45,689 nucleotides of DNA from Chromatiaceae bacterium (GCA_026984455.1 JALSSC010000053.1:1-45689); one strand, 5' to 3'; counted from the stretch's first letter, positions 1 to 11,842 are shown. The notes: a model not told the origin generated them from the letters alone. Numbers and translations are program-made.

Positions 1-42
1 CTCATCCAATAGGGCATCTTGTGTTGACTGTTTCTTGGTCAT
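1..42 (-). CDS. Start of an unidentified gene, possibly an IS256-type transposase (partial)
   Basis: Fourteen codons run off the left edge, beginning ATG at 42 and reading MTKKQSTQDALLDE. A good ribosome binding site (GAAGGAGTG) lies about seven bases upstream. The short N-terminus resembles the charged start followed by ALLDELL that many IS256-family transposases have, and the sequence behind it looks like an insertion-sequence end. With only fourteen residues this is a guess; any gene with a basic N-terminus is possible. Confidence 0.4.
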   Translation of the reverse strand, partial: MTKKQSTQDALLDE

Positions 43-97
43 CTCTCACTCCTTCTGTCATCGTAAGATAACCAGTTACACAGTTCTTTTTACACCC
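1..97 (-). mobile_element. Possible end of an insertion sequence (IS256-like)
   Basis: Between the putative transposase start (42) and the coiled-coil gene lies an AT-rich stretch which, on the minus strand, begins GGGTGTAAAAAGAACTGTG near 97 and leads into the gene start. This matches, from memory, the terminal-repeat style of IS256-family elements. The other end and any target duplication lie outside the window, so the boundary is approximate and the identification is inferred. Confidence 0.3.
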
Positions 98-135
98 CCA
101 CCTCCCATTTCCCCCATCAGTCGACGCAACTGCCG

Positions 136-678
136 TCAATCCCCAAGCGACGGGAGGTACTTTATGGCCGCCACCACCATGCTGCCGACGGTCACCATCA
201 TGCCGAACATCCAGAAGATGAGGCGGTCTATACGGCTGACGAGGGTCTCGAAGCGTTTGTCCATGGCCTCGAAGCGTTTGTCCATGGCCTCGAAGCGTTT
301 GTCCACGGCCTCGAAGCGGTTCTGCATGTCTTCCCGTAGTTCCTCGAAGCGCTTGTCCACGGCTTCGAAGCGGTTCTGCATGTCTTCCCGTAGTTCCTCG
401 AAGCGCTTGTCCACCTGCTCGAAGCGCCTGTCCACCTGCTCGAAGCGCTTGTCCACCTGCTCGAAGCGCTTGTCCACCTGTTCGAAGCGTTTCTCCATGA
501 GCCGGAAGCCCTGCGCCATCAGCTCGCGTTGATGGCGCAGCTCCTCCTCGAGCCGGATGACCCGGTCGCGCACCTCGATCTCGTAGTGCACCTTTGGGGA
601 CAGGGCGGCGGCGCGTTGATCGACCACCTGCTCGACGAGGTGGCGGATCTGCTCCAGGTCTTCGGCGGCCAGGGCCAT
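136..678 (-). CDS. Heptad-repeat coiled-coil protein with C-terminal membrane segment
   Basis: A protein of 180 residues. Residues ~1-60 are charged and helical. Residues ~60-140 are a regular run of seven-residue units of the type KRFEQVD or KRFEAMD, interrupted by two 18-residue units containing ELREDMQNRFEA, which predicts a long parallel coiled coil. A hydrophobic segment near the C-terminus (LIFWMFGMMVTVGSMVVAAI) should anchor it in the membrane. The ATG at 678 is preferred over the GTG at 687 because AAAGGTGAG sits just before it and overlaps the GTG. It resembles small coiled-coil anchored proteins of the DUF1640/DUF3782 kind in architecture only. Function unknown. It stands alone, with its own -10 box upstream. 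Confidence 0.75.
   Translation of the reverse strand: MALAAEDLEQIRHLVEQVVDQRAAALSPKVHYEIEVRDRVIRLEEELRHQRELMAQGFRLMEKRFEQVDKRFEQVDKRFEQVDRRFEQVDKRFEELREDMQNRFEAVDKRFEELREDMQNRFEAVDKRFEAMDKRFEAMDKRFETLVSRIDRLIFWMFGMMVTVGSMVVAAIKYLPSLGD
259..492. repeat. In-frame tandem DNA repeats of 21 and 54 bp inside the coiled-coil gene
   Basis: Two 21-bp units (259-300), two 54-bp units (301-408) and four 21-bp units (409-492) follow without spacers. All start gtccac or gtccat and contain tcgaagcg. The copies are nearly identical at DNA level, the two 54-bp copies differing by one base. Both lengths are multiples of three, so copy-number change would lengthen or shorten the coiled coil without breaking the frame. 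Confidence 0.9.
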
Positions 679-713
679 GGGACTCACCTTTGGGTGGGGT
701 AGGGGACAGCTGG

Positions 714-719
714 ATTATA
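714..719 (-). promoter_or_regulatory. Probable -10 box for the coiled-coil gene
   Basis: The minus strand reads TATAAT here, about 36 bases before the ATG at 678. No good -35 is present 16-18 bases further upstream (GAAGTA at best), so this would be a weak or activator-dependent promoter. Confidence 0.4.
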
Positions 720-817
720 TACCCGTCGCATACGAATACTTCGCTCCCGTGGCCGACCCATGCACCCCTGGGCCTCGTCTCTAAGGCCGGTCAAGGCCCC
801 GCCATGAGGCGCTTGCT

Positions 818-842
818 CCCCCCGCCTGCCGCAGGCGGGGGG
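818..842 (-). terminator. Perfect 12-bp inverted repeat after the PPC-domain gene
   Basis: Arms 818-829 and 831-842 are perfectly complementary (CCCCCCGCCTGC) with a single-base spacer. It begins 16 bases past the stop codon of the secreted-protein gene. There is no T-run on either side, so it is a hairpin that may end or protect the transcript rather than a classical intrinsic terminator. Confidence 0.45.
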
Positions 843-858
843 CAGCATGGATGGATCG

Positions 859-2583
859 TCAGCGGGACTGGTAGAAGGCCGGGCGTTCCTGGAAGCCCTC
901 GAAGGCCGGGGTGCCATTGGTGAGGGGGAGGAGCTTGGTTCCCCACCAAGTGAAGTTGTAACTGGCGGAGAGGGTGTCGGCGAGGTCCTGGGTCTGGCCG
1001 TATTTCAGGCAGACACGCTCGAAGGCGGTGCAGGATTCGGCCCATTTCCAGAGCGGGTAGCCATTGACCGGCGCGTTGCTGGTGATCGTACAGGTCTCCG
1101 CGGGGGGGCCTGCGGGGCAGTCGGAGTCCTGGGTACAGGTCGTGGTGGTTGTAATGCTACAGTGGCCAGTGATGGCTGAGCTTTCTCCTAGGTCGGTGCG
1201 GGCGCAGGCGATGCTGCACCCCGTGGAACCGGGGTGCGCGTTGCAATTTGCGTCACTGGTGGTGTTGTCACTCTGTTGGGTGTCTCCGCAGCCGTTGCCG
1301 GCCGCATAGGTACAGGTTGCATAACTGGTAGTGGCGGCGGCGGTGACGGTGAGCTGCTGACACTGCTCAGCCCGACCGGTACAGTTCAGATCTACGCTGG
1401 GGTCACCGGTATCCGAGTACTCCAGGCAGGTGGCGTTCAGATCCCGTTTGAAGTCCACGTGCAGGTAATAGTCCCCTGGATCCTTGATCCCGAAGTTGAA
1501 GGTCTTGCCGGCCTCGGTGGTGTTGCCGGAGGCCAGAATCTGTCCGGTGGCGCTGCCCTGGCGGACCTCCACGTACCAAGTGCCCTTTTCGCAGTCCTGC
1601 ATGCCGCACCAGGCAAGCACCACCTGTTCGTTGCCGTCGGAGTGGTATTTGTACCAGTCCTGGTCGGCTTGGAGATATTGGGGCGCGCCGCCGACGGTCT
1701 GGACACTGGTGGGGTCGCGGGTCATCAGCAGGGCGCCGTAGAGGGTGACTCCCGTGGTCAGGGCATTGGCCTGGGCGTCGGTATCGTTGGGCTCGATCTC
1801 CACGTCGTGGAAGTTCACATCCGGCGGGGCATTGTCGAGCTGGGAGTAGTCGAGCACCGCCACGAGGTTGTAGGGGGCGTAGAGGACGCTCAGGTCGTTG
1901 AGGTTCTGGCCCACGGTGGTGGTGATGGGGGTGCCGGAGGCGTCCGCCAATTGCGGCTGGACCACCACGTAGTAGGTCCCCTGGTGGCCGAGGAAGACGG
2001 GATAGGTGATCTCCTTGGATTCGTTCTTTTCGGCGGTGGTGGGGTCGTCCAGGGCGAAGCGGGTGTCGAATTTCGCGTAGTCGTTGCCGGCGGCGTCCTT
2101 CACCGAGATGAGCCAGCCCTGGGTGAGGCGGTCGGGGCTGGTGAGGACCCGGTCGGGGACGGTGAAGTTGAGGGTGAGGACCTGGTTGGGCTCGTTGGTG
2201 GTGACGTAGAACCAGTCCTGGTCGTCGAGGGACTGGCTCTGGCCCCAGTATTTGGCGGTGGAGACCAGGGGATCGGCGGCCACCATGTGGTCGTTGGGCT
2301 CGGTCTCGCCGTAGAGGGCGTTGGGCAGGGTGCTGGCGGTGCTGACCCCGCAGGGGGCGAGGCCGTCGTTGCAGCCGCAGTTGCCGGGGTCGGCCAGGCA
2401 TTCGGCGGCGGCCTCCTGGCGGCCCTGGGCGCGGGCGTTGGCCACGGCAGCGTCGACATAGGCCTGGTCGTAGGTGGGTGTGCCGATGCCGGGGAAGGCG
2501 GCGATGCCGGCGTCGGCGGCCAGAGGGCCGAGCAGGGCGGCGAGGGCGGTGAAGGCAAGGGGGCGCGGGTGGGTAGGGATCAT
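859..2583 (-). CDS. Secreted protein with two PPC-like domains and a cysteine-rich tail
   Basis: A protein of 574 residues, starting at the ATG at 2583 with GAGGT nine bases upstream. An N-terminal signal peptide (LAFTALAALLGPLAADAG) predicts export. Two segments carry the pattern of bacterial pre-peptidase C-terminal (PPC) domains: one with TEPND then DDQDWFYV (residues ~95-150), and one with IEPND then DQDWYKYH (~260-320). Such beta-sandwich domains usually accompany secreted peptidases, but no protease domain is visible here. The C-terminal third is rich in Cys and Thr, including a TTTTT run and a DSDC motif, suggesting disulfide-bonded extracellular structure. It lies 180 bases downstream of ptsP on the same strand, probably as a separate unit. 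Substrate and function unknown. Confidence 0.75.
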   Translation of the reverse strand: MIPTHPRPLAFTALAALLGPLAADAGIAAFPGIGTPTYDQAYVDAAVANARAQGRQEAAAECLADPGNCGCNDGLAPCGVSTASTLPNALYGETEPNDHMVAADPLVSTAKYWGQSQSLDDQDWFYVTTNEPNQVLTLNFTVPDRVLTSPDRLTQGWLISVKDAAGNDYAKFDTRFALDDPTTAEKNESKEITYPVFLGHQGTYYVVVQPQLADASGTPITTTVGQNLNDLSVLYAPYNLVAVLDYSQLDNAPPDVNFHDVEIEPNDTDAQANALTTGVTLYGALLMTRDPTSVQTVGGAPQYLQADQDWYKYHSDGNEQVVLAWCGMQDCEKGTWYVEVRQGSATGQILASGNTTEAGKTFNFGIKDPGDYYLHVDFKRDLNATCLEYSDTGDPSVDLNCTGRAEQCQQLTVTAAATTSYATCTYAAGNGCGDTQQSDNTTSDANCNAHPGSTGCSIACARTDLGESSAITGHCSITTTTTCTQDSDCPAGPPAETCTITSNAPVNGYPLWKWAESCTAFERVCLKYGQTQDLADTLSASYNFTWWGTKLLPLTNGTPAFEGFQERPAFYQSR

Positions 2584-2763
2584 AGGGGGCGACCTCGGGC
2601 GGTACTGTCCATAATCAAGGCTTCGACAAAAGGATGGCAAGGCTTGTGCCGAACATCAAGGACTTTATGCGGAAGAATTCCCAGCCCCCTGTATATTTTG
2701 TATTTTTTGTGACGGGGTTCCCTGGGATGCCCGGGGATTGGCGCGGCCTGAGCCTACGGGTGG

Positions 2764-5088
2764 CTAAGCGGGCCCCACCAGGCCGCAGAGGCCCTTCGCG
2801 GCGAGGGCGGCCTTGACGCCTTCGCGCACGCAGGCGGTGTCTTCGCAGGCCAGGGCCTGCTGGAGCAGGGCGCGCATCTCGTCGCGGCGGAAGTGGCGGA
2901 GGACGTATTTCACCGGGCGCACGCTGCCGGCGCCCATGCTGAGCTGGTCCACGCCCATGCCCACCAGGAGCAGGGCGGCCAGGCGGTGGCCGGCCATCTC
3001 GCCGCAGACGCTCACCTGGCGGCCCGCGGCGTGGGCGGCCTCCACCACGTCGCACAGGGCCCGCAGCACCACCGGGTGGAGGTCGTCGTAGAGGTCGGCC
3101 ACGTGGGCGTTGTTGCGGTCCACTGCGAGCAGGTATTGGGTGAGGTCGTTGGTGCCCACCGAGAGGAAGTCGCAGCGGCGGGCGAGGGCGGCGGCCTGGA
3201 GGACCGCGGCCGGGGTCTCGATCATCGCCCCCAGGGGCGGCATTCCCACCGCCAGGCCCTCTTCCTTCAGTTCGTCGTGGGCCTGATGCAGGTAGTGCCA
3301 GGCGCGCTCCAGTTCGTCCAGGGTGGTGATCATGGGCAGGAGTACGCGCAGGTTGCTCAGGCCCACGTCGGCGCGGAGCATGGCGCGTAACTGGGGGATG
3401 AGGATCTCGGGGTGGTCCAGGGAGATGCGGATGCCGCGCCAGCCGAGGAATGGGTTGGGCTCTTCCACCGGAAAGTAGGGCAGGGGCTTGTCGCCGCCGA
3501 TGTCGAGGGTGCGGATGGTGACCGGGTTGGGGTAGAAGGTGGACAGGACGTTGCGGTAGTTGGCGGTCTGGACCTCTTCACTGGGGAAACGGTCGCGCAG
3601 CATGAAGGGCAGTTCGGTTCGGTAGAGGCCGACGCCATCGGTCTCTTCGATGCCCAGGGGCCGGGCCTCGCTCACCAGGCCGGTGTTGAGCAGCAGCGGC
3701 ACACGGTGGCCGTCGGCGGTGGCCGCGGGCTGGTCGGCGAGGGATTCCAGTTGCCGGTCGAGGCGGCGGTCGTTGGCCTGGATACGCTCGTATTGGTCGC
3801 GGATGGCGGGGGTGGGGGCCACGTAGATGCGCCCCAGGTAGCCGTCCACCACCATCTCCAGTCCGTCCACCTGAGCCGCGGGCAGGCCTTCCACGCCCAT
3901 CACGGCGGGCACGCCCATGCCGCGGGCGAGGATGGCGATGTGGGAGGAGCCGGTGCCCCGGACGGAGGCCAGTCCCGCGAGCTGGCCGTCGGGGACCTCG
4001 GCCAGCTGCATGGGGCTGATCTCGTCGCCCACCAGGACGGTGCGTTCGGGCCAGTCGCGGGTGCGCGGTTCGGCGTGCTGGAGGTGGGCGAGGATGCGTC
4101 GGCCCAGGTCCATGACGTCCTGGGCGCGTTCGCGCAGGTAGGGGTCCTCCATCTCGTCGAAGCGCCGGACGTGGTCCAGGATCACCTCGCGCAGGGCGCC
4201 CGGGGCCCAGCTGCCGTCGCGGATGGCCTTGACCGTACCCTCCACCAGGGTGTCGCTCTCCAGCATCATCAGCCAGGCGTCGAACAGGGCGAGTTCCTCG
4301 GCCGGCAGTTCGTCCTCGAAGCGGTCGGCGAGTTCCATCAGGTCCTGTACCACGCCCGCCACGGCGGTGCGGAAGGCCTCCTCCTCGGCGTCCGGATCCT
4401 CGGCGCGGCGGTCGGGGACCTCTTCCAGGCGAGCCGGAGGGTAGACCACGACGGCGGTGCCCAGCCCGATCCCGGTGGAGGCGGCGCGGCCTTCTAGGAA
4501 GTGGTTGGGCAGGCCCCCGCGGCGTTGTTGCAGGCGGCGCAGCTCGCCACTGGCGCGGGCGTGGGTGATGGCCCCGGCGAGTTGGGCGGCAAGGGTGAAG
4601 AGAAAGGTGACCTCGTCCTCCGCGAAGGCGCGGGGGGCGCGCTGGCGCACCACCAGGACCCCTAGGACCCGACCGGCCTGGATGATGGGGACGCCGAGGA
4701 AACCGTGGTAGCGCGCCTCGCCGGTCTCAGCGGCGAATACGTAGCGGGGATGGTCGGGGGCGTCGGCCAGGTTCAGGTTCTCGGCGCGTTCCGCCACCAC
4801 CCCGATGAGGCCCTGGCCCAGGGGCAGGCGGACCTTGCCCACGGCCGCCGGGTCGAGGCCGTCGGTGGCCATGAGGGTCATGTCGCGGTGCTCGGGATCG
4901 GTCAGGTAGACGGAACAGACATCGGCCTTCACGGCCTGCTTGACCCGGGAGACGATGATCTCCAGGGCGCTTTCGAGGTCGCGGGCGGTGTTGACCTCCT
5001 TGACGATCCGGTGCAGGGTCTCGAGCATGTGGCTGAGCATAACATGACTGAATGTCCCGATTTGTTCTGGGATGTGCAATCCTGGCAT
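2764..5088 (-). CDS. ptsP: Phosphoenolpyruvate-protein phosphotransferase of the nitrogen PTS (EI-Ntr)
   Basis: A 774-residue cytoplasmic enzyme that transfers phosphate from PEP to NPr, the first step of the regulatory nitrogen phosphotransferase system. An N-terminal GAF domain (~25-180) precedes the enzyme I domains. The phospho-histidine is His383 in GTGSSHIAILARG. The PEP-binding barrel follows, with NPFLGWRGIR, GTNDLTQYLLAVDRN and the catalytic Cys in VCGEMAGH. The length is close to E. coli PtsP. The family normally begins near MLETLHRIV (residue 21). The upstream ATG at 5088 is kept because GGAGGAGG lies 12 bases before it, whereas the internal ATGs at 5040 and 5028 lack a binding site. 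It is divergent from msrP. In many gammaproteobacteria rppH precedes ptsP; it is absent here. Confidence 0.95.
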   Translation of the reverse strand: MPGLHIPEQIGTFSHVMLSHMLETLHRIVKEVNTARDLESALEIIVSRVKQAVKADVCSVYLTDPEHRDMTLMATDGLDPAAVGKVRLPLGQGLIGVVAERAENLNLADAPDHPRYVFAAETGEARYHGFLGVPIIQAGRVLGVLVVRQRAPRAFAEDEVTFLFTLAAQLAGAITHARASGELRRLQQRRGGLPNHFLEGRAASTGIGLGTAVVVYPPARLEEVPDRRAEDPDAEEEAFRTAVAGVVQDLMELADRFEDELPAEELALFDAWLMMLESDTLVEGTVKAIRDGSWAPGALREVILDHVRRFDEMEDPYLRERAQDVMDLGRRILAHLQHAEPRTRDWPERTVLVGDEISPMQLAEVPDGQLAGLASVRGTGSSHIAILARGMGVPAVMGVEGLPAAQVDGLEMVVDGYLGRIYVAPTPAIRDQYERIQANDRRLDRQLESLADQPAATADGHRVPLLLNTGLVSEARPLGIEETDGVGLYRTELPFMLRDRFPSEEVQTANYRNVLSTFYPNPVTIRTLDIGGDKPLPYFPVEEPNPFLGWRGIRISLDHPEILIPQLRAMLRADVGLSNLRVLLPMITTLDELERAWHYLHQAHDELKEEGLAVGMPPLGAMIETPAAVLQAAALARRCDFLSVGTNDLTQYLLAVDRNNAHVADLYDDLHPVVLRALCDVVEAAHAAGRQVSVCGEMAGHRLAALLLVGMGVDQLSMGAGSVRPVKYVLRHFRRDEMRALLQQALACEDTACVREGVKAALAAKGLCGLVGPA

Positions 5089-5179
5089 GGATGTCCTGGG
5101 CCTCCTCCGGGGTTTCCGAACTGGATGCGGGTCCGGTGGTCAAAATCACATGCTCGTTCGTCAACCTGGAGAAGGTCCC

Positions 5180-6157
5180 ATGTCTTCCTCCCAACCCAAG
5201 CCCTCCGAGATCACGCCCAAAGAGGTGTGGCTTACCCGCCGCCGCTGGATCCAGTCCGGTCTTGCCCTGGGGGTGCTGGGCGCCACGGCCGGCGCCGGTG
5301 CGTGGTGGTGGGGGAGGGAACCGGACGAAGCCACGCCGGCCCGGCACGGGCGTCCTCTGGAGGGTGTGGTGAAGACGGGCTACCGGGTGGACGAACCCCT
5401 GACCGACTACGCCGACGTCACTCACTACAACAACTTCCTGGAACTGGGCTCGGACAAGGAGACCCCGGCGGAACGCGCCGCCTTCCTGCCCACCCGGCCC
5501 TGGACGGTGCGGGTGGACGGGGAATGCGAGGCGCCCGGCGAGATAGACATCGAGACGATCCTGAAGGTCTATCCGCGCGAGGAGCGGGTCTACCGGTTCC
5601 GTTGCGTGGAGGCCTGGTACATGGTGGTGCCCTGGGTGGGTTTCTCCCTGGGTGATCTGTTGCGCCGCTTCAAACCCACCTCGAAGGCAAAGTACGTGGC
5701 CTTCGAGAGCCTCTACGATCCGGATCACCCCCTGCCGGGACAGCGCCGCCTGCGCCTCGGCTGGCCCTACCGCGAGGGCCTGCGCATGGACGAGGCGATG
5801 CACCCGCTGACCCTCCTGGCCACCGGCCTGTACGGTGAGGAACTGCCGGCCCAGAACGGCGCCCCTTTGCGCCTGGTGGTGCCCTGGAAGTACGGCTTCA
5901 AGAGCATCAAGTCGGTGGTCCGCATCCATTTCAGTGAACACCAACCGGTGACCACCTGGAATCGCCTGCAATCCGACGAATACGGCTTCTATGCCAACGT
6001 CAACCCGGAGGTGGACCATCCGCGTTGGAGCCAACGCCGGCACCGGGTCCTGGGGGCCTCGGTATTCGCCGGCAAGCAGCCCACGCAGATGTTCAACGGC
6101 TATGCGGCGGAAGTGGCGGGGCTCTACCGGGGCATGGATCTGCACAAGTTTTTCTGA
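5180..6157 (+). CDS. msrP: Periplasmic methionine sulfoxide reductase, molybdenum catalytic subunit
   Basis: A 325-residue molybdopterin enzyme (formerly YedY) that reduces methionine sulfoxide in oxidised periplasmic proteins, with electrons from MsrQ. A twin-arginine signal is visible (TRRRWIQSGLAL, residues 19-30), so it is exported folded by Tat. Cys142 in FRCVEAWYMVVPW is the expected molybdenum ligand. The C-terminal part shows the family's WKYGFKSIKS and YGFYANVNP motifs. The ATG at 5180 is chosen because GGAGAAGG lies just upstream and the Tat signal begins there; longer upstream reading has no family support. The stop codon overlaps the start of msrQ, so the pair is translationally coupled. 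Its promoter must lie in the 91 bases shared with divergent ptsP. Confidence 0.96.
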   Translation: MSSSQPKPSEITPKEVWLTRRRWIQSGLALGVLGATAGAGAWWWGREPDEATPARHGRPLEGVVKTGYRVDEPLTDYADVTHYNNFLELGSDKETPAERAAFLPTRPWTVRVDGECEAPGEIDIETILKVYPREERVYRFRCVEAWYMVVPWVGFSLGDLLRRFKPTSKAKYVAFESLYDPDHPLPGQRRLRLGWPYREGLRMDEAMHPLTLLATGLYGEELPAQNGAPLRLVVPWKYGFKSIKSVVRIHFSEHQPVTTWNRLQSDEYGFYANVNPEVDHPRWSQRRHRVLGASVFAGKQPTQMFNGYAAEVAGLYRGMDLHKFF

Positions 6158-6834
6158 TGGGGCCGGGCGACAGAGGCGTGCCGCTGCCGCGCCGGCGAAG
6201 GGGCCGGGGGACGGCCGGTTCTTCGTATCCCGGGTGGTTGCTCAAGACCCCGGTCTGGCTCGTCTGTCTCGGTATCCTCGGGGGCTATCTGGCGGCCCTG
6301 GTCGGAGACCGCCTCGGCGCCAACCCGGTGGAGGCCCTGAGTCACGCCAGCGGCGCCTGGGCCCTGCGTCTGCTGCTGCTGACCCTGGCCATGACCCCGT
6401 TGCGGCGTCTCAGCGGCTGGTCCTGGCCCTTGCGGATGCGCCGCCTGCTGGGGCTCTGGGCCTTCTTCTATGCCGTACTCCACCTGTCGGTCTGGATATG
6501 GCTCGACCAGGGCCTGGACTGGCGGGCCATGGCGGAGGACCTGGCTAAGCGCCCTTACGTGATGTTGGGGATGGCGGCCTTCGGCCTGCTGGTGCCCCTG
6601 GCCGTCACCTCCACCCGCGGCTGGATGCGGCGCCTGGGGCGGCGCTGGAAGCGCCTGCACCGGGGAGTCTATCCCGCCGCCCTGTTGGCCGTGGGACATT
6701 TCCTGTGGCTCACCAAGGCCGACTATCTGGAGCCGGGGATCTATGCCGGGGTGTTGCTGGGGCTGTTGGGGTTGCGTCTGATACCCCAGGGGCCGGCACT
6801 CGGTGACTCAGGGCGTCGATTCCCCTCTCATTGA
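6157..6834 (+). CDS. msrQ: Heme-binding membrane subunit of the MsrPQ methionine sulfoxide reductase
   Basis: A 225-residue inner-membrane b-type heme protein (formerly YedZ) that passes electrons from the quinone pool or flavin reductase to MsrP. Several hydrophobic helices are evident (for instance PVWLVCLGILGGYLAALV and LLGLWAFFYAVLHLSVWIW). The conserved heme-ligand histidines appear in YAVLHLSVW, RLHRGVYP and AVGHFLW. The ATG at 6157 overlaps the msrP stop in TGATG. The first ~25 residues are Arg/Gly-rich and probably cytoplasmic. It ends 80 bases before nifJ, which may or may not be cotranscribed. Confidence 0.95.
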   Translation: MGPGDRGVPLPRRRRGRGTAGSSYPGWLLKTPVWLVCLGILGGYLAALVGDRLGANPVEALSHASGAWALRLLLLTLAMTPLRRLSGWSWPLRMRRLLGLWAFFYAVLHLSVWIWLDQGLDWRAMAEDLAKRPYVMLGMAAFGLLVPLAVTSTRGWMRRLGRRWKRLHRGVYPAALLAVGHFLWLTKADYLEPGIYAGVLLGLLGLRLIPQGPALGDSGRRFPSH

Positions 6835-6914
6835 CGGAGATCAAAGGCTTACGTTGCCCTCGCCGGCGTGGATGGCCATGCTTGGATGACCCCACAGCGG
6901 AGGGCCCCGGCACG

Positions 6915-10508
<3,594 letters not shown>

Positions 10509-10647
10509 CGGCCGCCATGCGCTGGAGACTCAATCTTCTCCTTCACCCCGGCCCCCCGCCTGGCGCTGGCGCGGCACAGGCAGGTCTCCCACCGGGAGAA
10601 GGGAGTTCAGAGCGCGCGAGCGCGACTTTCATTCGATGGAGCCCCCC

Positions 10648-11658
10648 ATGGACCTCGTGACCCGCTATCTCGGCATGGACATACGCACCCCCCTGGTGCC
10701 TTCGGCCTCACCCCTGGCGCGCGACCTGGACAGCGCCCGCCGCCTGGAGGACGCCGGCGCCGGCGCCTTGATCATGCACTCCCTGTTCGAAGAGGCCGTG
10801 CGTGGCGAGGAGGAGGGCATGTCCCGGTTCCTGCACGAGCAGGAGACCGGCTTCGGCGAGGCGCAGAGCTTCCTCCCCGCCCACTGGGACTTCGAACACC
10901 CACTGGACGACTATCTCGACAACCTGCGCCGACTCAAAGAGGCCCTGGAGATTCCCGTGGTGGCCAGCCTCAACGGGGTCAGCCCCGGTGGCTGGATCAA
11001 ACACGCCGAGGAGATCCAGGCCGCCGGCGCCGACGCCCTGGAACTCAATGTCTATTACGTCCCCACCGACCCCGACGAGGACTCCGCCCAGGTGGAGCGG
11101 CGCTACATCGACCTGCTGCAATTGCTCAGGGGACACCTGAACCTGCCCATCAACATGAAGCTCTCGCCCTGGTTCAGCGCCCTGCCCGCCATGGTCCGCC
11201 GCCTGGAACGGGCCGGGGCCTCCGGGGTCGCCCTGTTCAACCGCTTCTACCAGCCCGACATCAACATCGACAGTCTGCGCCTGCAACCCAGCCTGCACCC
11301 CTCCACTTCCGGCGAACTGCTCCTACCCATGCGCTGGATCGCGCTGCTGCACGGACGCACCGAACTCAGTCTGGGGGCCACCAGCGGGATCCATACCGCC
11401 ACCGATGCCATCAAGCTGCTGCTCGCCGGGACCGACGTGGTACACCTGTGCAGCGCCCTGTTGGTGCACGGCCCCGGCCATCTCGAAACGGTCCTCGCAG
11501 GTATCCGCGAATGGATGGATGCCCAGGGCTTCGAATCCATAGACGAGTTCCGCGGTCGGCTCAGCTACCTGGCCTGTCCCGACCTGGGCGAACTGGTCCG
11601 CACCAGCTATATCCGGATCCTCGACAGCTACAGCTTTTCGCCCGGGGTCATGACTTGA
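10648..11658 (+). CDS. Dihydroorotate dehydrogenase-like flavoprotein
   Basis: A 336-residue TIM-barrel flavoprotein of the dihydroorotate dehydrogenase superfamily. The N-terminus MDLVTRYLGMDIRTPLVPSA, the barrel strands PVVASLNG, ALELNVYYVP and INMKLSPWF, and the flavin-phosphate region LGATSGIHTATDAIKLLLAG followed by DVVHLCSALL fit the family. The NVYYVP segment differs from the NxSCPN motif of true PyrD, so a pyrimidine-biosynthetic role is doubtful. Such DHOD-like proteins are often encoded beside PFOR, and the 139-base distance to nifJ fits that. The ATG at 10648 has GGAG six bases upstream; the ATG at 10636 has none. The substrate is unknown. Confidence 0.85.
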   Translation: MDLVTRYLGMDIRTPLVPSASPLARDLDSARRLEDAGAGALIMHSLFEEAVRGEEEGMSRFLHEQETGFGEAQSFLPAHWDFEHPLDDYLDNLRRLKEALEIPVVASLNGVSPGGWIKHAEEIQAAGADALELNVYYVPTDPDEDSAQVERRYIDLLQLLRGHLNLPINMKLSPWFSALPAMVRRLERAGASGVALFNRFYQPDINIDSLRLQPSLHPSTSGELLLPMRWIALLHGRTELSLGATSGIHTATDAIKLLLAGTDVVHLCSALLVHGPGHLETVLAGIREWMDAQGFESIDEFRGRLSYLACPDLGELVRTSYIRILDSYSFSPGVMT

Positions 11659-11672
11659 AGTCCCTCCTTACC

Positions 11673-11701
11673 CTTGAAACAGAAGGGCTGAATCCCCACT
11701 T
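11673..11701 (+). promoter_or_regulatory. Sigma-32 (heat-shock) promoter of hsp20
   Basis: CTTGAAA (11673-11679) and CCCCACTT (11694-11701) are separated by 14 bases. This is very close to the RpoH consensus of CTTGAAA, 13-15 bases, then CCCCATnT, and CC before the -35 also agrees. It lies just past the DHOD-like gene and would start transcription near 11708, giving a leader of about 135 bases before the hsp20 ATG. Confidence 0.8.
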
Positions 11702-11741
11702 CCCGGGGTGACGCAAGGTCACCGTTCGATTCGCTCCACGA

Positions 11742-11766
11742 GGCCCCTCGCTCGTACAGAGGGGCC
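11742..11766 (+). promoter_or_regulatory. Hairpin in the hsp20 leader
   Basis: Arms GGCCCCTC (11742-11749) and GAGGGGCC (11759-11766) pair perfectly around a nine-base loop, inside the predicted hsp20 leader. It does not cover the ribosome binding site at 11827, so it is not a simple thermosensor; it may stabilise the mRNA. Confidence 0.5.
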
Positions 11767-11842
11767 CGGGTCAGGATGATCGGCGGGGACCGAAGACCAA
11801 TCGCGAAAGTGTGGATTTCACCTGCATGAGGAGGAACAGACC

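Noticed and set aside
259-492. CRISPR-like tandem repeats
   Set aside because: Units follow each other without spacers and encode a regular coiled coil in frame.
1234-2712. A 492-codon frame antisense to the PPC-like protein
   Set aside because: Gly/Val-rich shadow. The minus-strand frame has a signal peptide, binding site and domain motifs.
10535-10601. Inverted CTTCTCC / GGAGAAG arms after nifJ as a terminator
   Set aside because: Arms are 53 bases apart with no T-run; too weak to call.
11702-11842. ROSE or FourU RNA thermometer before hsp20
   Set aside because: The binding site GAGGAGGA is not visibly paired with a U-rich segment, and the only strong hairpin lies 60 bases upstream of it.
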